NCBI GenBank assembly: GCA_033807695.1
Contig: CM066310.1
Span: forward strand, 1-64,000
Source of the DNA: Daedaleopsis sinensis
Lineage: Eukaryota > Basidiomycota > Agaricomycetes > Polyporales > Polyporaceae
Direction: 5' to 3'
DNA length: 64,000 nucleotides
Shown here piece by piece: positions 1-10,020 of this stretch (position 1 is its first letter; each line of letters starts with the position of its first letter). The notes beneath the pieces are model-generated. The model saw nothing but the letters and a program-made list of their open reading frames with translations. It was not told the origin of the DNA and made no database searches. The translations under genes and the position numbers were made by a program.

Positions 1-160
1 ACCCTAACCCTAACCCTAACCCTAACCCTAACCCTAACCCTAACCCTAACCCTAACCCTAACCCTAACCCTAACCCTAACCCTAACCCTAACCCTAACCC
101 TAACCCTAACCCTAACCCTAACCCTAACCCTAACCCTAACCCTAACCCTAACCCTAACCC
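1..160. repeat. Telomere repeat array (CCCTAA)n
   Basis: About 26 uninterrupted CCCTAA units run from the first base to 160, then stop abruptly. The C-rich strand reads 5'->3' from base 1, the orientation expected at the left end of a chromosome. The unit corresponds to TTAGGG, the usual telomere repeat of filamentous fungi. Confidence 0.98.
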
Positions 161-1486
161 TTTGTCATTAGAAATTATGGGCTAATTTCTGAGATTATAA
201 CACTAGGTAATGCAACGCAATGTTCCAAGTGATGGTTGGCGAGCTATGGCACAACATAGATGTGACACTTGAAATTAGCCCCTAATGTTAAGGATTATAA
301 CACTATTACTGCTGCGCAACATTTCTTACACTCCTTCACAAGATCCACTACTAACACATTAACTGTACCCCATAACACTGTGCCGCATCTTGTAACTCAT
401 ACCACATTAAATAATATACTGCTGCTTATAATAACTTGTAGCACTGCTCAACTTTTGCTGGGGGTCAGACCTACACTGCACATATTTAATGTTGCACCAC
501 ATCACACTCTGCCTAGATAGCACTTCCCTGTCATACTACTGTTATCTGTGTCGCACACCAGTATGCTACATTTTATTATTATGTCAGTGCAGATTATGGA
601 CAATGCAATACTACTGATAGCTTGCATTTTTCACCGCATAGTATCATGAAGTCAACACCTGCGCTCGCACATATTATCTGCTGTGCAACATTAATATGAA
701 TATGGTATAGTATGAGTTGATAGTATTTTACCTAAGATCATAGTTATTGTTGTGCTGTAGCGCTTTATATCTAGACAGTACTTACTTTACTATTACTTAC
801 CTTGCTGATTACCGATACTTAATATTGTGGTGTCATTACATGCTTCACATAATAATATGCTGAGGTCAATACTTAAGCTAGCATAGATTATTTACTACGC
901 AACATTGATTTGGTATAGTATGAGTCCGCAATATTTTATTATAGGCAGTAGATGTTGATGCACCATGGCACAATATCTATTATAGTACTTACTTACCGTA
1001 CTGTTCTTATCGTGCTGATGGTTACCATGGTGATAGTATTGGATGCTTGGCACAATAATATGCTGAAGTCAATGCTTGATCTAGTACGGATGATTTATTC
1101 CGCAACATTAATGTGGTATAGTACAATGCGGCGATCTTTTACTATAGAGCGAATGTGCAACACAACACTCATTAATGAAGAATAGCACCCTATTAAATGC
1201 AAGACTATGGTAATTTATATGCAGGTACAAATTGTGCAAAGTGTGCTACACGCAAAGTACAACCTATGATATTATCACCACACAATGTGTATAGATGTTA
1301 TGTGAGTGCTGCCACTATCGTGCGATTATACAATTCCCACATTGATGAAGCAATAGAATGTTGATGTAAATAGTTGAGCTAGCATCTTATTACAGACCAG
1401 CACTTCGCATAAGTAACACTCCAAAATATATAGTAGCTTCCTTGTTACTAGGTTCTAGACGATGTTTCGGCCGCTATACTCACTTC
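161..1486. other. AT-rich gene-free subtelomere
   Basis: No convincing coding region. The two short open frames (269-520 and 952-1185) have low-complexity translations and overlap repeats. Base composition is clearly AT-rich compared with everything after about 8.2 kb. Confidence 0.7.
600..1190. repeat. Degenerate ~208-bp subtelomeric tandem repeat
   Basis: Three diverged units can be recognised from the landmarks ATAATATGCTGA(A/G)GTCAAT, GCAACATT and TGGTATAGTA. These landmarks occur near 640-720, 850-925 and 1055-1125, a spacing of about 205-210 bp. The units carry many substitutions and small indels, so this is an old array. Confidence 0.6.
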
Positions 1487-1830
1487 AGTAGTCACCGGCA
1501 ACTCACATATTTAGGTTACAAACATAAATTAATTCACCGGCAGTCACCCACAACTCACGTCCATAATTTTTGAACATAATGCAATTCTCCAGCAGTCACC
1601 TGCGACTCAGCAACTTACATTCATGTGTTTCTAATGTAACACAATTCACCGGCAATTAACCCTTACTCACGGTACCAGTAGTCATCTGTAATTCACGTCC
1701 ATTGGTTTCGAACATAACCTAAGTCGCCAGCAGTTACTTGCAACTCACATTTATAGGTTTCCAATATGAATCAATTCAGCGGCAGTCACCCGCCACACAT
1801 GGTAGTCACGCACAACCTCACATCTACTCC
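1487..1830. repeat. Degenerate 55-75-bp tandem repeat
   Basis: About six copies of a unit containing CAGTCACC..CAACTCAC, then GGTTTC.AACATAA, then CAATTCACCGG. Copies start near 1487, 1543, 1591, 1650, 1730 and 1790. Unit length varies and copies are diverged. No coding potential is visible. Confidence 0.6.
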
Positions 1831-2152
1831 CCATGCTGTCTCTGCACAACTGGACTTCCTGGAAGGCCAGATTCAGCGTAATATTACATCTCCACGCAGA
1901 CTTTTTTTTTCTGGAGTTAGAGTTTTTGTATAATGCTCGTGCTTAGTACAGGCACAGTCTTTCATAGTGCACATAAGCACTGCACATGTGGACTTCCAAG
2001 AAGGCCAGAACAACAGTGACATTATATTTGTGATACAACTGATATGTCAAGGATAACTTCATTATTACATGCATGCAACAGGTTCATTCCTTTTTATCGA
2101 ACTAGTATGATAATGAAATTAGTATGATAATGATCTGAGTTGCAATTATGAC

Positions 2153-2981
2153 TTACTGTGTCAAAAGTTGATTGTGAATGCCGAGGGGAGTCAAGTCACC
2201 CATCCCATTTGTTTCATCATCCTTTGGAAAATGCGCAGAGTCCATGGATTTTGTAGACACTAGATAGGCTTCTCCCTCTGTACGGAAGTACCGTGCGTTG
2301 GCACATCGAGCAACTATTTGTTTGTAAAGACGTGCCGCATTGATGTTACGATCGGTAATTGCATGATGTCGCAGGTTATGACCTTGAAGTGCAGTGATAA
2401 TCGGTCGCCCTTCCCACTCGCCACAAAAAGCGACTGTGCCTTGTTTTGGAAGCTGGCCAATAGCTTTGCCAAATGCTTTGATACGGCGACCGCTCTCCTT
2501 GTCTGCAGCCTCTTGACCAAGATAAGGTTTGTTGGCTGGCTCTGGAGAGTGGGTAGGAAGTCGGATAGGGAGGGAATGAGGTGGATAGAGTGTGGATGAC
2601 GGATAGGAATCGGGTACAAGAGCATTGGTTGAGCGGTACCAGGCATACCAGCTTGAATGTGGGTCTTGTTCTACGGAGGGATCGGGCTTCCCTGGACAGG
2701 TTGTGAGGGAGGAGCGTATAAGATCAGTGAAGTCGCCAGTGACAACTTCAACTTCATCATCCTGATCAACATCTGCGCACCAAAGTCAATGCACATTCAA
2801 AGTTATTAAAGGGAATCAACACACCAGTGCTTGGGTGCACATTTGTGATAACCCATTGAACTGCCTCCAGATTCTTCCTAGCGACCATTAACTCGCTCTC
2901 GAGCTGGCAAATACGGCGTTGAAGTTCATTGACGTCCTGGCCTAGAGTGACACACCGGACACAATCTAGAGAGGCAGCCAT
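2153..2981 (-). CDS. Telomere-proximal two-exon gene, 258 aa, unknown function
   Basis: Exons 2981-2825 and 2772-2153, split by a 52-nt GT-AG intron in phase 1. The joined frame is open for 258 codons and ends in TAA. Residues 7-11 read CVRC, followed by a predicted heptad-like stretch (ELQRRICQLESELMVARKNL) that suggests a short coiled coil for self-association. The middle is Pro/Ser-rich and acidic. The C-terminal third (WEGRPIITALQGHNLRHHAI onward) has ordered composition, but I do not recognise a family. A TATA-like TATAAG lies about 72 nt upstream. The gene sits among the GGMCTTC-NNN-GAAGGCC dyads and next to another AT-rich minus-strand gene. It could be part of a mobile or subtelomeric module (inference). 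The start is the first ATG after the TATA element and is reasonably secure. Confidence 0.65.
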
Positions 2982-3052
2982 TTGATAGGATGAGGGTAGA
3001 GGTGAGGGGGGAGAGAAGGGGGAGAGAAGGAGAGACTACTGTCCATGGGGAT

Positions 3053-3058
3053 CTTATA
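3053..3058 (-). promoter_or_regulatory. TATA-like box of the 258-aa gene
   Basis: TATAAG on the minus strand, about 72 nt upstream of the ATG at 2981. Plausible from position only. Confidence 0.4.
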
Positions 3059-3436
3059 GGTTTAAGATACCACAGTGGCGGTGCATCAATAAATTTTGCT
3101 ACATGCAAGACATCTAATTATATGGATCAGATGAGATTATATAAATCAGATGTGATCAGGGCATCAATCTGAGAAATTGATGAAACAATAAATATACAAT
3201 ATCTGCTATATATGACAGATAAGCAAAATCTTAATAAATAAATGTAACTGATTTAAACCAGCAAGATACAACTATTGCATCTAATATAAACTGGCCTTCT
3301 CAGAAGTTTATGTGAGCACATCCCAAATGTGATACACTATACATACACATACTCGGTTCTCAGTTAGGGTTAGTCCTCAGTTACTTGCAGTTCTTGGTTA
3401 TACTAAGTTCTCAGTTCATGATGTCTGTCACAAAGT

Positions 3437-4206
3437 GGCCTTCCCAGAAGTCCATGTGTGTACGTAGTCTATGTGCGCACACAGTCCATGCGTGCACTTA
3501 GTTTATGATGTCCATCATGAAGTGGCCTTCCCAGAAGGCCATGTGCGCACTGCTCATATGCGACACGACACACCATCTATATGGGCAGCAGTCTGTACTG
3601 TGAGGGCGGACTTCCCGGAAGGCCATGTGCGCACTGCTCATATGCGACACGACACACCATCTATATGGGCAGCAGTCTGTACTGTGAGGGCGGACTTCCC
3701 GGAAGGCCATGTGCGCACTGCCCATATGCGATTGTGCGCACTTATTTAAGATGTCCATCATGAAGTGGCCTTCCCAGAAGGCCATGTGCGCACTGCTCAT
3801 ATGCGACACGACACACCATCTATATGGGCAGCAGTCTGTACTGTGAGGGCGGACTTCCCGGAAGGCCATGTGCGCACTGCTCATATGCGACACGACGCAC
3901 CATCTATATGGGCAGCAGTCTGTACTGCAAGGGTGGACTTCCCAGAAGGCCAATTTCTATAGCAAATACTAAATTTGCCATAACGAAAGAATAACATTAA
4001 GTATGTACTGCGAGGGCGGACTTCCCGGAAGGCCAATTTCTATAGCAAATACTAAATTTGCCCTAACGAAAGAATAACTTTGCGTATGTACTGCGAGGGC
4101 GGACTTCCCAGAAGGCCATGTGCGTACTGCTCATATGCGACGCACCATCTATATGGGCAGCAGTCTGTACTGCAAGGGTGGACTTCCCAGAAGGCCAATT
4201 CACAGA
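3437..4206. repeat. 84-bp tandem array upstream of the 258-codon gene
   Basis: Units of 84 bp (dyad starts 3524-3608-3692 and 3767-3851-3935) contain the dyad, CATGTGCGCACTGCTC, a CGACACGACAC block and an ATATGGGCAGCAGTCTG block. Neighbouring units are almost identical. Variant units between 3950 and 4110 replace the middle with an AT-rich piece repeated twice. Open frames through the array (for example 151 codons on the minus strand) are products of the repeat. Confidence 0.85.
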
Positions 4207-4396
4207 ATGTACGGAAAACTCATATTCACCAGTTAGACATTACATACGCTGCAGAAGAGTCCACAAATGACTTCTCTGAAGGCTGCCTCATCCCACTAGT
4301 TCGATAAATAAATAAATAAAGTCATGCGCTATAGAAGGTGTACATACAAATCTACATATCTATGATTTTTTTTGATATTCATAGGGAAAGATACTT

Positions 4397-7300
4397 TTAA
4401 GCAAAAAGACCCCCTGCACCGTTATCAGAACTCTCCTCCTCCTCGTCAGGTTCAAACCCTGCCACGGGGTCTGGAAGATCATCTTCATCGTCATCTTGCA
4501 TAGTGTTCTCAGAACTCTCCTCCTCCTCGTCAGGTTCAAATCCTGCCACCAGATCTGGAAGACCATCTTCATCGTCATCTTGCATAGAACTCTCTTCATC
4601 TTCTTCTGGTTCGAAGCCGCTGACCGGACTAGGAAGGTCTTCATCACTGTCAAAGATCTTAATGACATCTCTCTGACCAGCCCTGCCCTTTCCCTTTCCA
4701 ACAATCTCTACAGATGGAGATCGTTCAAACTCCTCTGATGGAAACCGCTCAGCCGGTGTCATGCGAGATGCTGCAGGACGGATACTAGAAGGCCCCGGTG
4801 TAGGTGCATGTGATGTCTGGCGTCTGTTTTGACCTGCAATACTTGGTGTAGTACCCAAGTATGACAAGATGCTGGCTTGGCGACGAGAAAGGGATCGGTG
4901 ACGAGAAAGAGATGGCCCCCTAGTTGACAGTACAGACTGTTCACGGGCAAGAGATGGCGCTCGTGACGCTGGAAGAGAGTTGGCAATGGCTGATGGCGCA
5001 GGGCGAATGAGAAAAGGGTTTTCCTCAGGGCGAGGTGGCATGTGGAGCTCATCAATGGGTGGTGGAGTATCTTCTTCCTCTTCATCGGCAATAAAAGTCC
5101 CCAGTTGGAACTCCACTTCGTATTCGAGGGATTGATTGAAGGCGATATGTGGGGCAGCAGTATAGGGGGCATCCTCTTCGAGTGAGAAGAATGTGAACTT
5201 GTGCCGGTCATGAGTCACAGTGGGCATCTTTGTTACCCACATGCGATCAGAGCTGGTATGAGGCAGCCAGAGAAGTTTCTTGAACTCTTTGAGCACCTTG
5301 GAGCGGATGAGCCTTGCAGCATCAGGCTTTGCTTGTGACATGACTTGCATCCAGTCTTGAAAGTACCGGCAACTTCCAAAGTTTTGCATGTTCTCGATTT
5401 TTGCACCCTTAGGAGGAAAGTAGCGATCGAAGAGAGTGGTGGTCCAGAACTTCCCATCGCGAGCACGTATCCACGCTGCACGGAGGGGGACGATGGGCCT
5501 CTTGAACATAGCAACAGTGACAGTTGCTTGTTCAGCGATAGAAAGTGTCGTGTAGGCAGGATCTTTGCGGCTTTTGAGATTTGGAGAGACAGTGATGATG
5601 TCGAAAGGGAATTGAGCCCAGATGCGGTCAACTACACTGTCAGCATACAGAAGGCCTTGTCCATCGCGACCCAGGTCATGTTCGAATGGCATATCTTCAT
5701 CGTCAGGATCTGCAACATCTCGGCCAGACAGTCGCAGGTGGGGGTGGAGACGAATTCCCTGATCATCAAGTCCAAAAACACTAGGGGTAATGGCAGTGGG
5801 GTTGACGAATTCAATAGGAGTGGTGTGAGAGATGCGGTTGTTGGTACGTGCTGTGTTGGCTGGCCGACGTCCAAAGAAGATTCCACCAGCTCCCAAGCGA
5901 GTTTGAACATCAGTGATTGAGGCAGCTTTGTAGAGAATGCAGAGTTGAGGCAGTTCAAGAATACGCTGACGAGGGAGGCGGAGCCACTGCCCTTGTTGAT
6001 CCCGCAGTATATCAGCCACCACATACATGCCTTGTTCCTCTGGGACTGGATGGATTTCATCGACATTGAACTCTTGATCCATGAGATCATCATCGGTGAT
6101 GTCATAGCCTTCTGGAGCACGTAAGCAGCAAGCATCACGTAGAGCTCGCTCAGCTCGCCAATCCCGTGGGCGTGACATCACAGCATTAAGCATATAAATG
6201 CACGCCGCACCAAGTGTCAGAGATGGCAAGAGGGCACGAGCTTCGGGAGGGTAGTTTTTGAACTCATTGAGAACATAGTAGATTGCCACAGTGCGGTAGT
6301 TTTTGTATGCCCTAAAACAAATATTATTAGCGCCCTAAACCCTAAGCTGTGTAATGTTATTCTTACCACCAGACATCGTTCGGAATAGAGACCACAGAAA
6401 TATTGAGGAGTTGTGTTGGGAATGTGAGAAGTGTTTCATTGACTTTAGGAAGTCTGACCCGGACTTCTGCTCGTGCGGTACCATCTTGAGAGGGGCCATT
6501 TGCGCCAGCACAGGTATGAAAGGTGTCAATGACTTTGAGAAGATCGTCGCATAACTTTGGAAGTGGTCCAGAATAGAGATCGGTTGCAGTGCGCTCGCAA
6601 AAGATACCGTTATGAAGCTGGTAGGTGATAGCCTTGTCCGTCGTGTACACGTTGAGGTAGAGAATCTTGTCAGAACGGCCACGTTCCCCTGGTTCGACTC
6701 GAAAGCCTGCAAGCTCGAAGAGGTGGGCACTGACGTCCGTGTGGAAGTAGGAGAGCTCTGAGAGCTTTTGAGCTTCAGCAACAGACAGTGATGGGAGAAG
6801 ATGGGACACAAGACGAGGATGAGCTGCGTCGAGCCATTGCACAACATGATCAGGATGATGGATCTCCACTCCGACATCGACAACCCATAGATCCATCTGG
6901 TTGTGACTTTGAATGTAGTCCAAGTCGAGGTCTTCCACCAAAAGATTGAATGCGTATTGACGCTCGTCGTCATCTTCAAATGGAAAGGAGTATGAACCCT
7001 TCTCGCCTCGGAATTCGATTTGAAACCAAGGAGCACCAAGGCGTGGATGATCTCGAAGTGCATGTCGGAGTTCAGCTGCAAAGAGCTGGAGATGTGTCTC
7101 TGGGATGTCGATAGAGCTGTAGTGAAGTCGCCCTTGCTTGTCATGTGCACGAGTTAGCTCAGTTTCGTATGAGGCTGGCCAGTGAGCTTGATTCTCTGGA
7201 AGAATCTTTTTGATGGTCGGTCGAATGCCTTGGTTATAGATAGCAGCGATATCGACAGACTGGATGGCAGGAGGAAGGTCCTCCCGGTAGAGCTGGGGGA

Positions 7301-7780
7301 AGAAGAGGCGCACTTGACGGCGGAGTCCAAAGCGACCAATGCATATGTTGGGAACTTTATGGGCTGGAATATGACGATCTCCCTATACAAGTGTTAGAAG
7401 GGTAAGTCATTGCAGTTACATTGCTAGGAACTTACAACCGTCAATGAGACGTGGATGCTCTTGGTCAATGTATCTGTGAATGAGGGCACGGGATAGACAG
7501 AGAGGGCATGTTTGATAGGCAAACGGGTGCTGAATCCAATCAAAGAGTCAAAGTCTCCACGAAATGACACCATTGGACGGGTAGGAAATATAGCTCCTTG
7601 ACGTGGATTGACTATAACACGTCGCTCCTCGTTATCGATGGTGAGACGTCCTGCAAGCATGAGCTTGATGAACTGGTCGATGCTGTTCTCGCTTCCTTCT
7701 TGTATGAGAGCCTGAGCACGGTCAACAAGATCAGAAAGACCAAGATGGACTGGACGTAGAAACTCGTCAGGGTGCTCCAT
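4397..7780 (-). CDS. Large subtelomeric protein, 1091 aa, three exons, unknown function
   Basis: Exons 7780-7436, 7382-6367 and 6311-4397 join in frame through GTAAGT-TAG and GTAAGA-TAG introns of 53 and 55 nt, giving 1091 residues. I do not recognise a catalytic domain. The N-terminal ~750 residues have the composition of a folded protein (many W, Y and F, for example MDLWVVDVGVEIHHPDHVVQ and PNDVWWAYKNYRTVAIYYVL). After about residue 860 the protein becomes acidic and Ser/Arg-rich. It ends in three copies of a repeat with core LPDxVxGFEPDEEEESS, matching tandem DNA repeats near 4430-4640. A TATATA element lies 88 nt upstream of the ATG, which is the first Met in the conserved part of the exon. 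The gene is AT-richer than the genes beyond 8.2 kb, which could mean transfer or an old mobile element (inference). The frame is fully open, so the gene looks functional. Confidence 0.7.
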
Positions 7781-7867
7781 GAGAGGTAGAGTGACTGAGA
7801 TAGAGTGACTGAGAAGATGGGGGTAGGAAAGAAGACACAAAGTAGGTACGATGAGAATGGCTGAGAC

Positions 7868-7873
7868 TATATA
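7868..7873 (-). promoter_or_regulatory. TATA box of the 1091-aa gene
   Basis: TATATA about 88 nt upstream of the ATG at 7780, in a sequence with several short CAGTGCCAC repeats just upstream. Confidence 0.45.
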
Positions 7874-8932
7874 CCCAGCACAGTGCCACAGTGCCACAAA
7901 GGTGAAATCTTTCAGGTACGCACAGCCGAATGATCATCAGATAGCACTGTTTGATAATCATACACCTATCTGATTAATTAATCTGAAACAACCATGTGGA
8001 GGTTATTGAAATGTATCTTTATTTTCGCACCTACCTAAAAAACAGGGCGCAGCAGTAGAATAGGCACTCCAGACCGCCGACACATTCACACGCATATGTG
8101 ACATCACCGTCGCCATCGCAAACTTGATAACAGCTGCATGAGAAGTGACGGAAGGTTAGACTAGCTATCTGAGATGAAGTTCTCTATATCTCCCTGTTCA
8201 ATCAGAAACTTCAATTTGTGCACTTAGGAAGCTCAACAGTCCAAAGATATTGTTGACGAGTCACCATCCATGACAGCCACGGTACTGCTAGAGTCTTGAG
8301 AGCTTAGATAAATGATAAACCGGGGCAGAGAACGGGGCTGGGCAGTGTGCACAAGAAGGACACGGTGAGCACTAGAGAACACAGTACTGACAACTTCGGA
8401 TAGATCAAGCGTTGAACGGTTATAGCAAATGGTGGTCATTCTTTCCAGTTGGATGTACCAGATGTCCGCCCACCGTGTGAGTGGTCCTGTAAAATCTTGA
8501 GCCTGAGACAGGATGTCGCTGCCTCGATGGCGTGACCCACGAACACAACGGTGCCCACGCATGCTGCCAAAGGTTGCAAGGGAGAGCACGGGTAGGCGAG
8601 AGCGTTCGGGAGAATGTCGGATGTTCGAGTCGACGTAGCCCACGCGTAATGGGTCAAGGTTGGCCAGGAAGGAAAAGGCAGACGCGAGAGCGCTTCTCGC
8701 AGCCGGACGTCCCAGATGTTCCCGAAGGATACGGGGGGGAGGTTAAGAGGCAGCCTACAGACCGGCGCGAAAGGTCGCAACCAAGGCGGACGCCGGAGAC
8801 GTCCCTTCACGCATACGCGGGGAAGTTGGTACGAGGGAGGAAGCACCATGTGGGAGAATGCGGAGGAAAGACCGGCGTCCTGGACGTCCCCCGCGCGTGG
8901 TGACAGTCTGGTCCCGCTACTGAGGTCAACCA
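7874..8932. other. Composition boundary; one possible minus-strand ORF
   Basis: AT-rich sequence changes to GC-rich at about 8.2 kb. A minus-strand frame at 8643-8233 encodes 136 residues of non-repetitive composition and ends with SSTVAVMDGDSSTISLDC. It could be a terminal exon of a small or broken gene, but I find no start or partner exon I trust. The first decayed GACGTC dyads appear here (8705, 8788, 8873). Confidence 0.35.
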
Positions 8933-9712
8933 GTCAACCTCCCGCTACGCAGGAAGAGTGGACGTCCCATACGTCCGCGTGTGCGCACCTGTCACTGGCA
9001 GTGTCGTCGACAGGAACGAGTCGGGCCGGCATGTGCGAGAATGCGGAGAGACGGACGTCCTGGACGTCCCTCACGCGCCGCGCACAGTCCGGTCCCGCTG
9101 CTGTCAACCTCCCGCTCCGCAGGAAGAGTGGACGTCCCATACGTCCGCGTGTGCGCACCTGTCACTGGCAGTGTCGTCGACGCTGACGAGTCGGGCCGGC
9201 ATGTGCGAGAATGCGGAGAGACGGACGTCCTGGACGTCCCTCACGCGCCGCGCACAGTCCGGTCCCGCTGCTGTCAACCTCCCGCTCCGCAGGAAGAGTG
9301 GACGTCCCATACGTCCGCGTGTGCGCACCTGTCACTGGCAGTGTCGTCGACGCTGACGAGTCGGGCCGGCATGTGCGAGAATGCGGAGAGACGGACGTCC
9401 TGGACGTCCCTCACGCGCGGCGCATAGTCCGGTCCCGCTGCTGTCAACCTCCGGCTACGCACGAAGAGTGGACGTCCCATACGTCCGCGTGTGCGCACCT
9501 GTCCCTGGTAGTGTCGTCGACGGGAACGAGTCGGGCCGGCATGTGCGAGAATGCGGAGAGACGGACGTCCTGGACGTCCCTCATGCGCGGCGCACAGTCC
9601 GGTCCCGCTGCTGTCAACCTCCGGCTACGCAGGAAGAGTGGACGTCCCATACGTCCGCGTGTGCGCACCTGTCACTGGCAGTGTCGTCGACGGGAACGAG
9701 TCGGGCCAACTC
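8933..9712. repeat. 170-bp satellite, about 4.6 units, 3' of the SNF2 gene
   Basis: Unit starts (GTCAACCTCC) are at about 8933, 9103, 9273, 9443 and 9613, an exact 170-bp period. Units 2 and 3 are nearly identical. Each unit carries two dyads, GGACGTC-CCA-TACGTCC and GGACGTC-CTG-GACGTCC. Long open frames through it on both strands arise because 170 is not a multiple of three, so each unit is read in all frames. It lies beyond the stop codon of the helicase gene. Confidence 0.95.
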
Positions 9713-10020
9713 GGAGCACACGCCAAGTCCGCGACGTCCTGGACGTCCCGGACGCCGTCTTTTATCTGCTGCGCCGTCGGATCATCAAGCGGGTATAGAG
9801 CAGAGAGGTACCAGTGCGCGTCCGGAGCAGCATTATGTACGGAGTAAGTAAGGAACACATTAGGGCAACCCGGCGGACGTCTTCGACGTCCACCAGTGTC
9901 GTGGAGGCTGAGACATAGTTGGCCTCGCAAATCAAGCATGGTAGAAGAAATTACGCGCACGAGATGTACATTGCTGAGTGCGAGGATACTGACTGAACTT
10001 AGACAGATTGACTGTTTCTA

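Larger units (their letters stand above)
1852..4284. repeat. Dispersed 17-bp dyad GGMCTTC-NNN-GAAGGCC, 14 copies
   Basis: Copies start at 1852, 1990, 3293, 3437, 3524, 3608, 3692, 3767, 3851, 3935, 4018, 4101, 4190 and 4268. The arms are 7 bp and inverted (GGCCTTC or GGACTTC on the left, GAAGGCC on the right) around a 3-nt spacer (CTG, CAA, TCA, CCA, CCG or TCT). Copies at 3293, 3437 and 4268 have one or more arm changes. They lie on both sides of the 258-codon gene. Nine or ten lie within the 84-bp tandem array, but the others are in unrelated sequence, so the dyad is conserved beyond the array unit. Confidence 0.8.

Noticed and set aside
3498..3953. 151-codon minus-strand frame of repeated MAFREVRPHS units
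   Set aside because: The 84-bp unit is a multiple of three, so any open phase repeats indefinitely. It has no independent evidence of being a gene.
3437..4206. CRISPR-like direct repeats
   Set aside because: This is a eukaryotic chromosome end. Repeats are directly adjacent with no unique spacers, and no cas-like genes are present.
161..8200. Telomere-associated Penelope-like element or telomerase-derived gene
   Set aside because: No reverse transcriptase or GIY-YIG motif appears in the two genes or in the six frames near the telomere.
9211..9798. Long plus-strand frames (up to 195 codons) through the 170-bp satellite
   Set aside because: The unit length is not a multiple of three, so every unit is read in all frames and stays open because of its composition. 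Similar frames exist on the other strand. No start context or homology.
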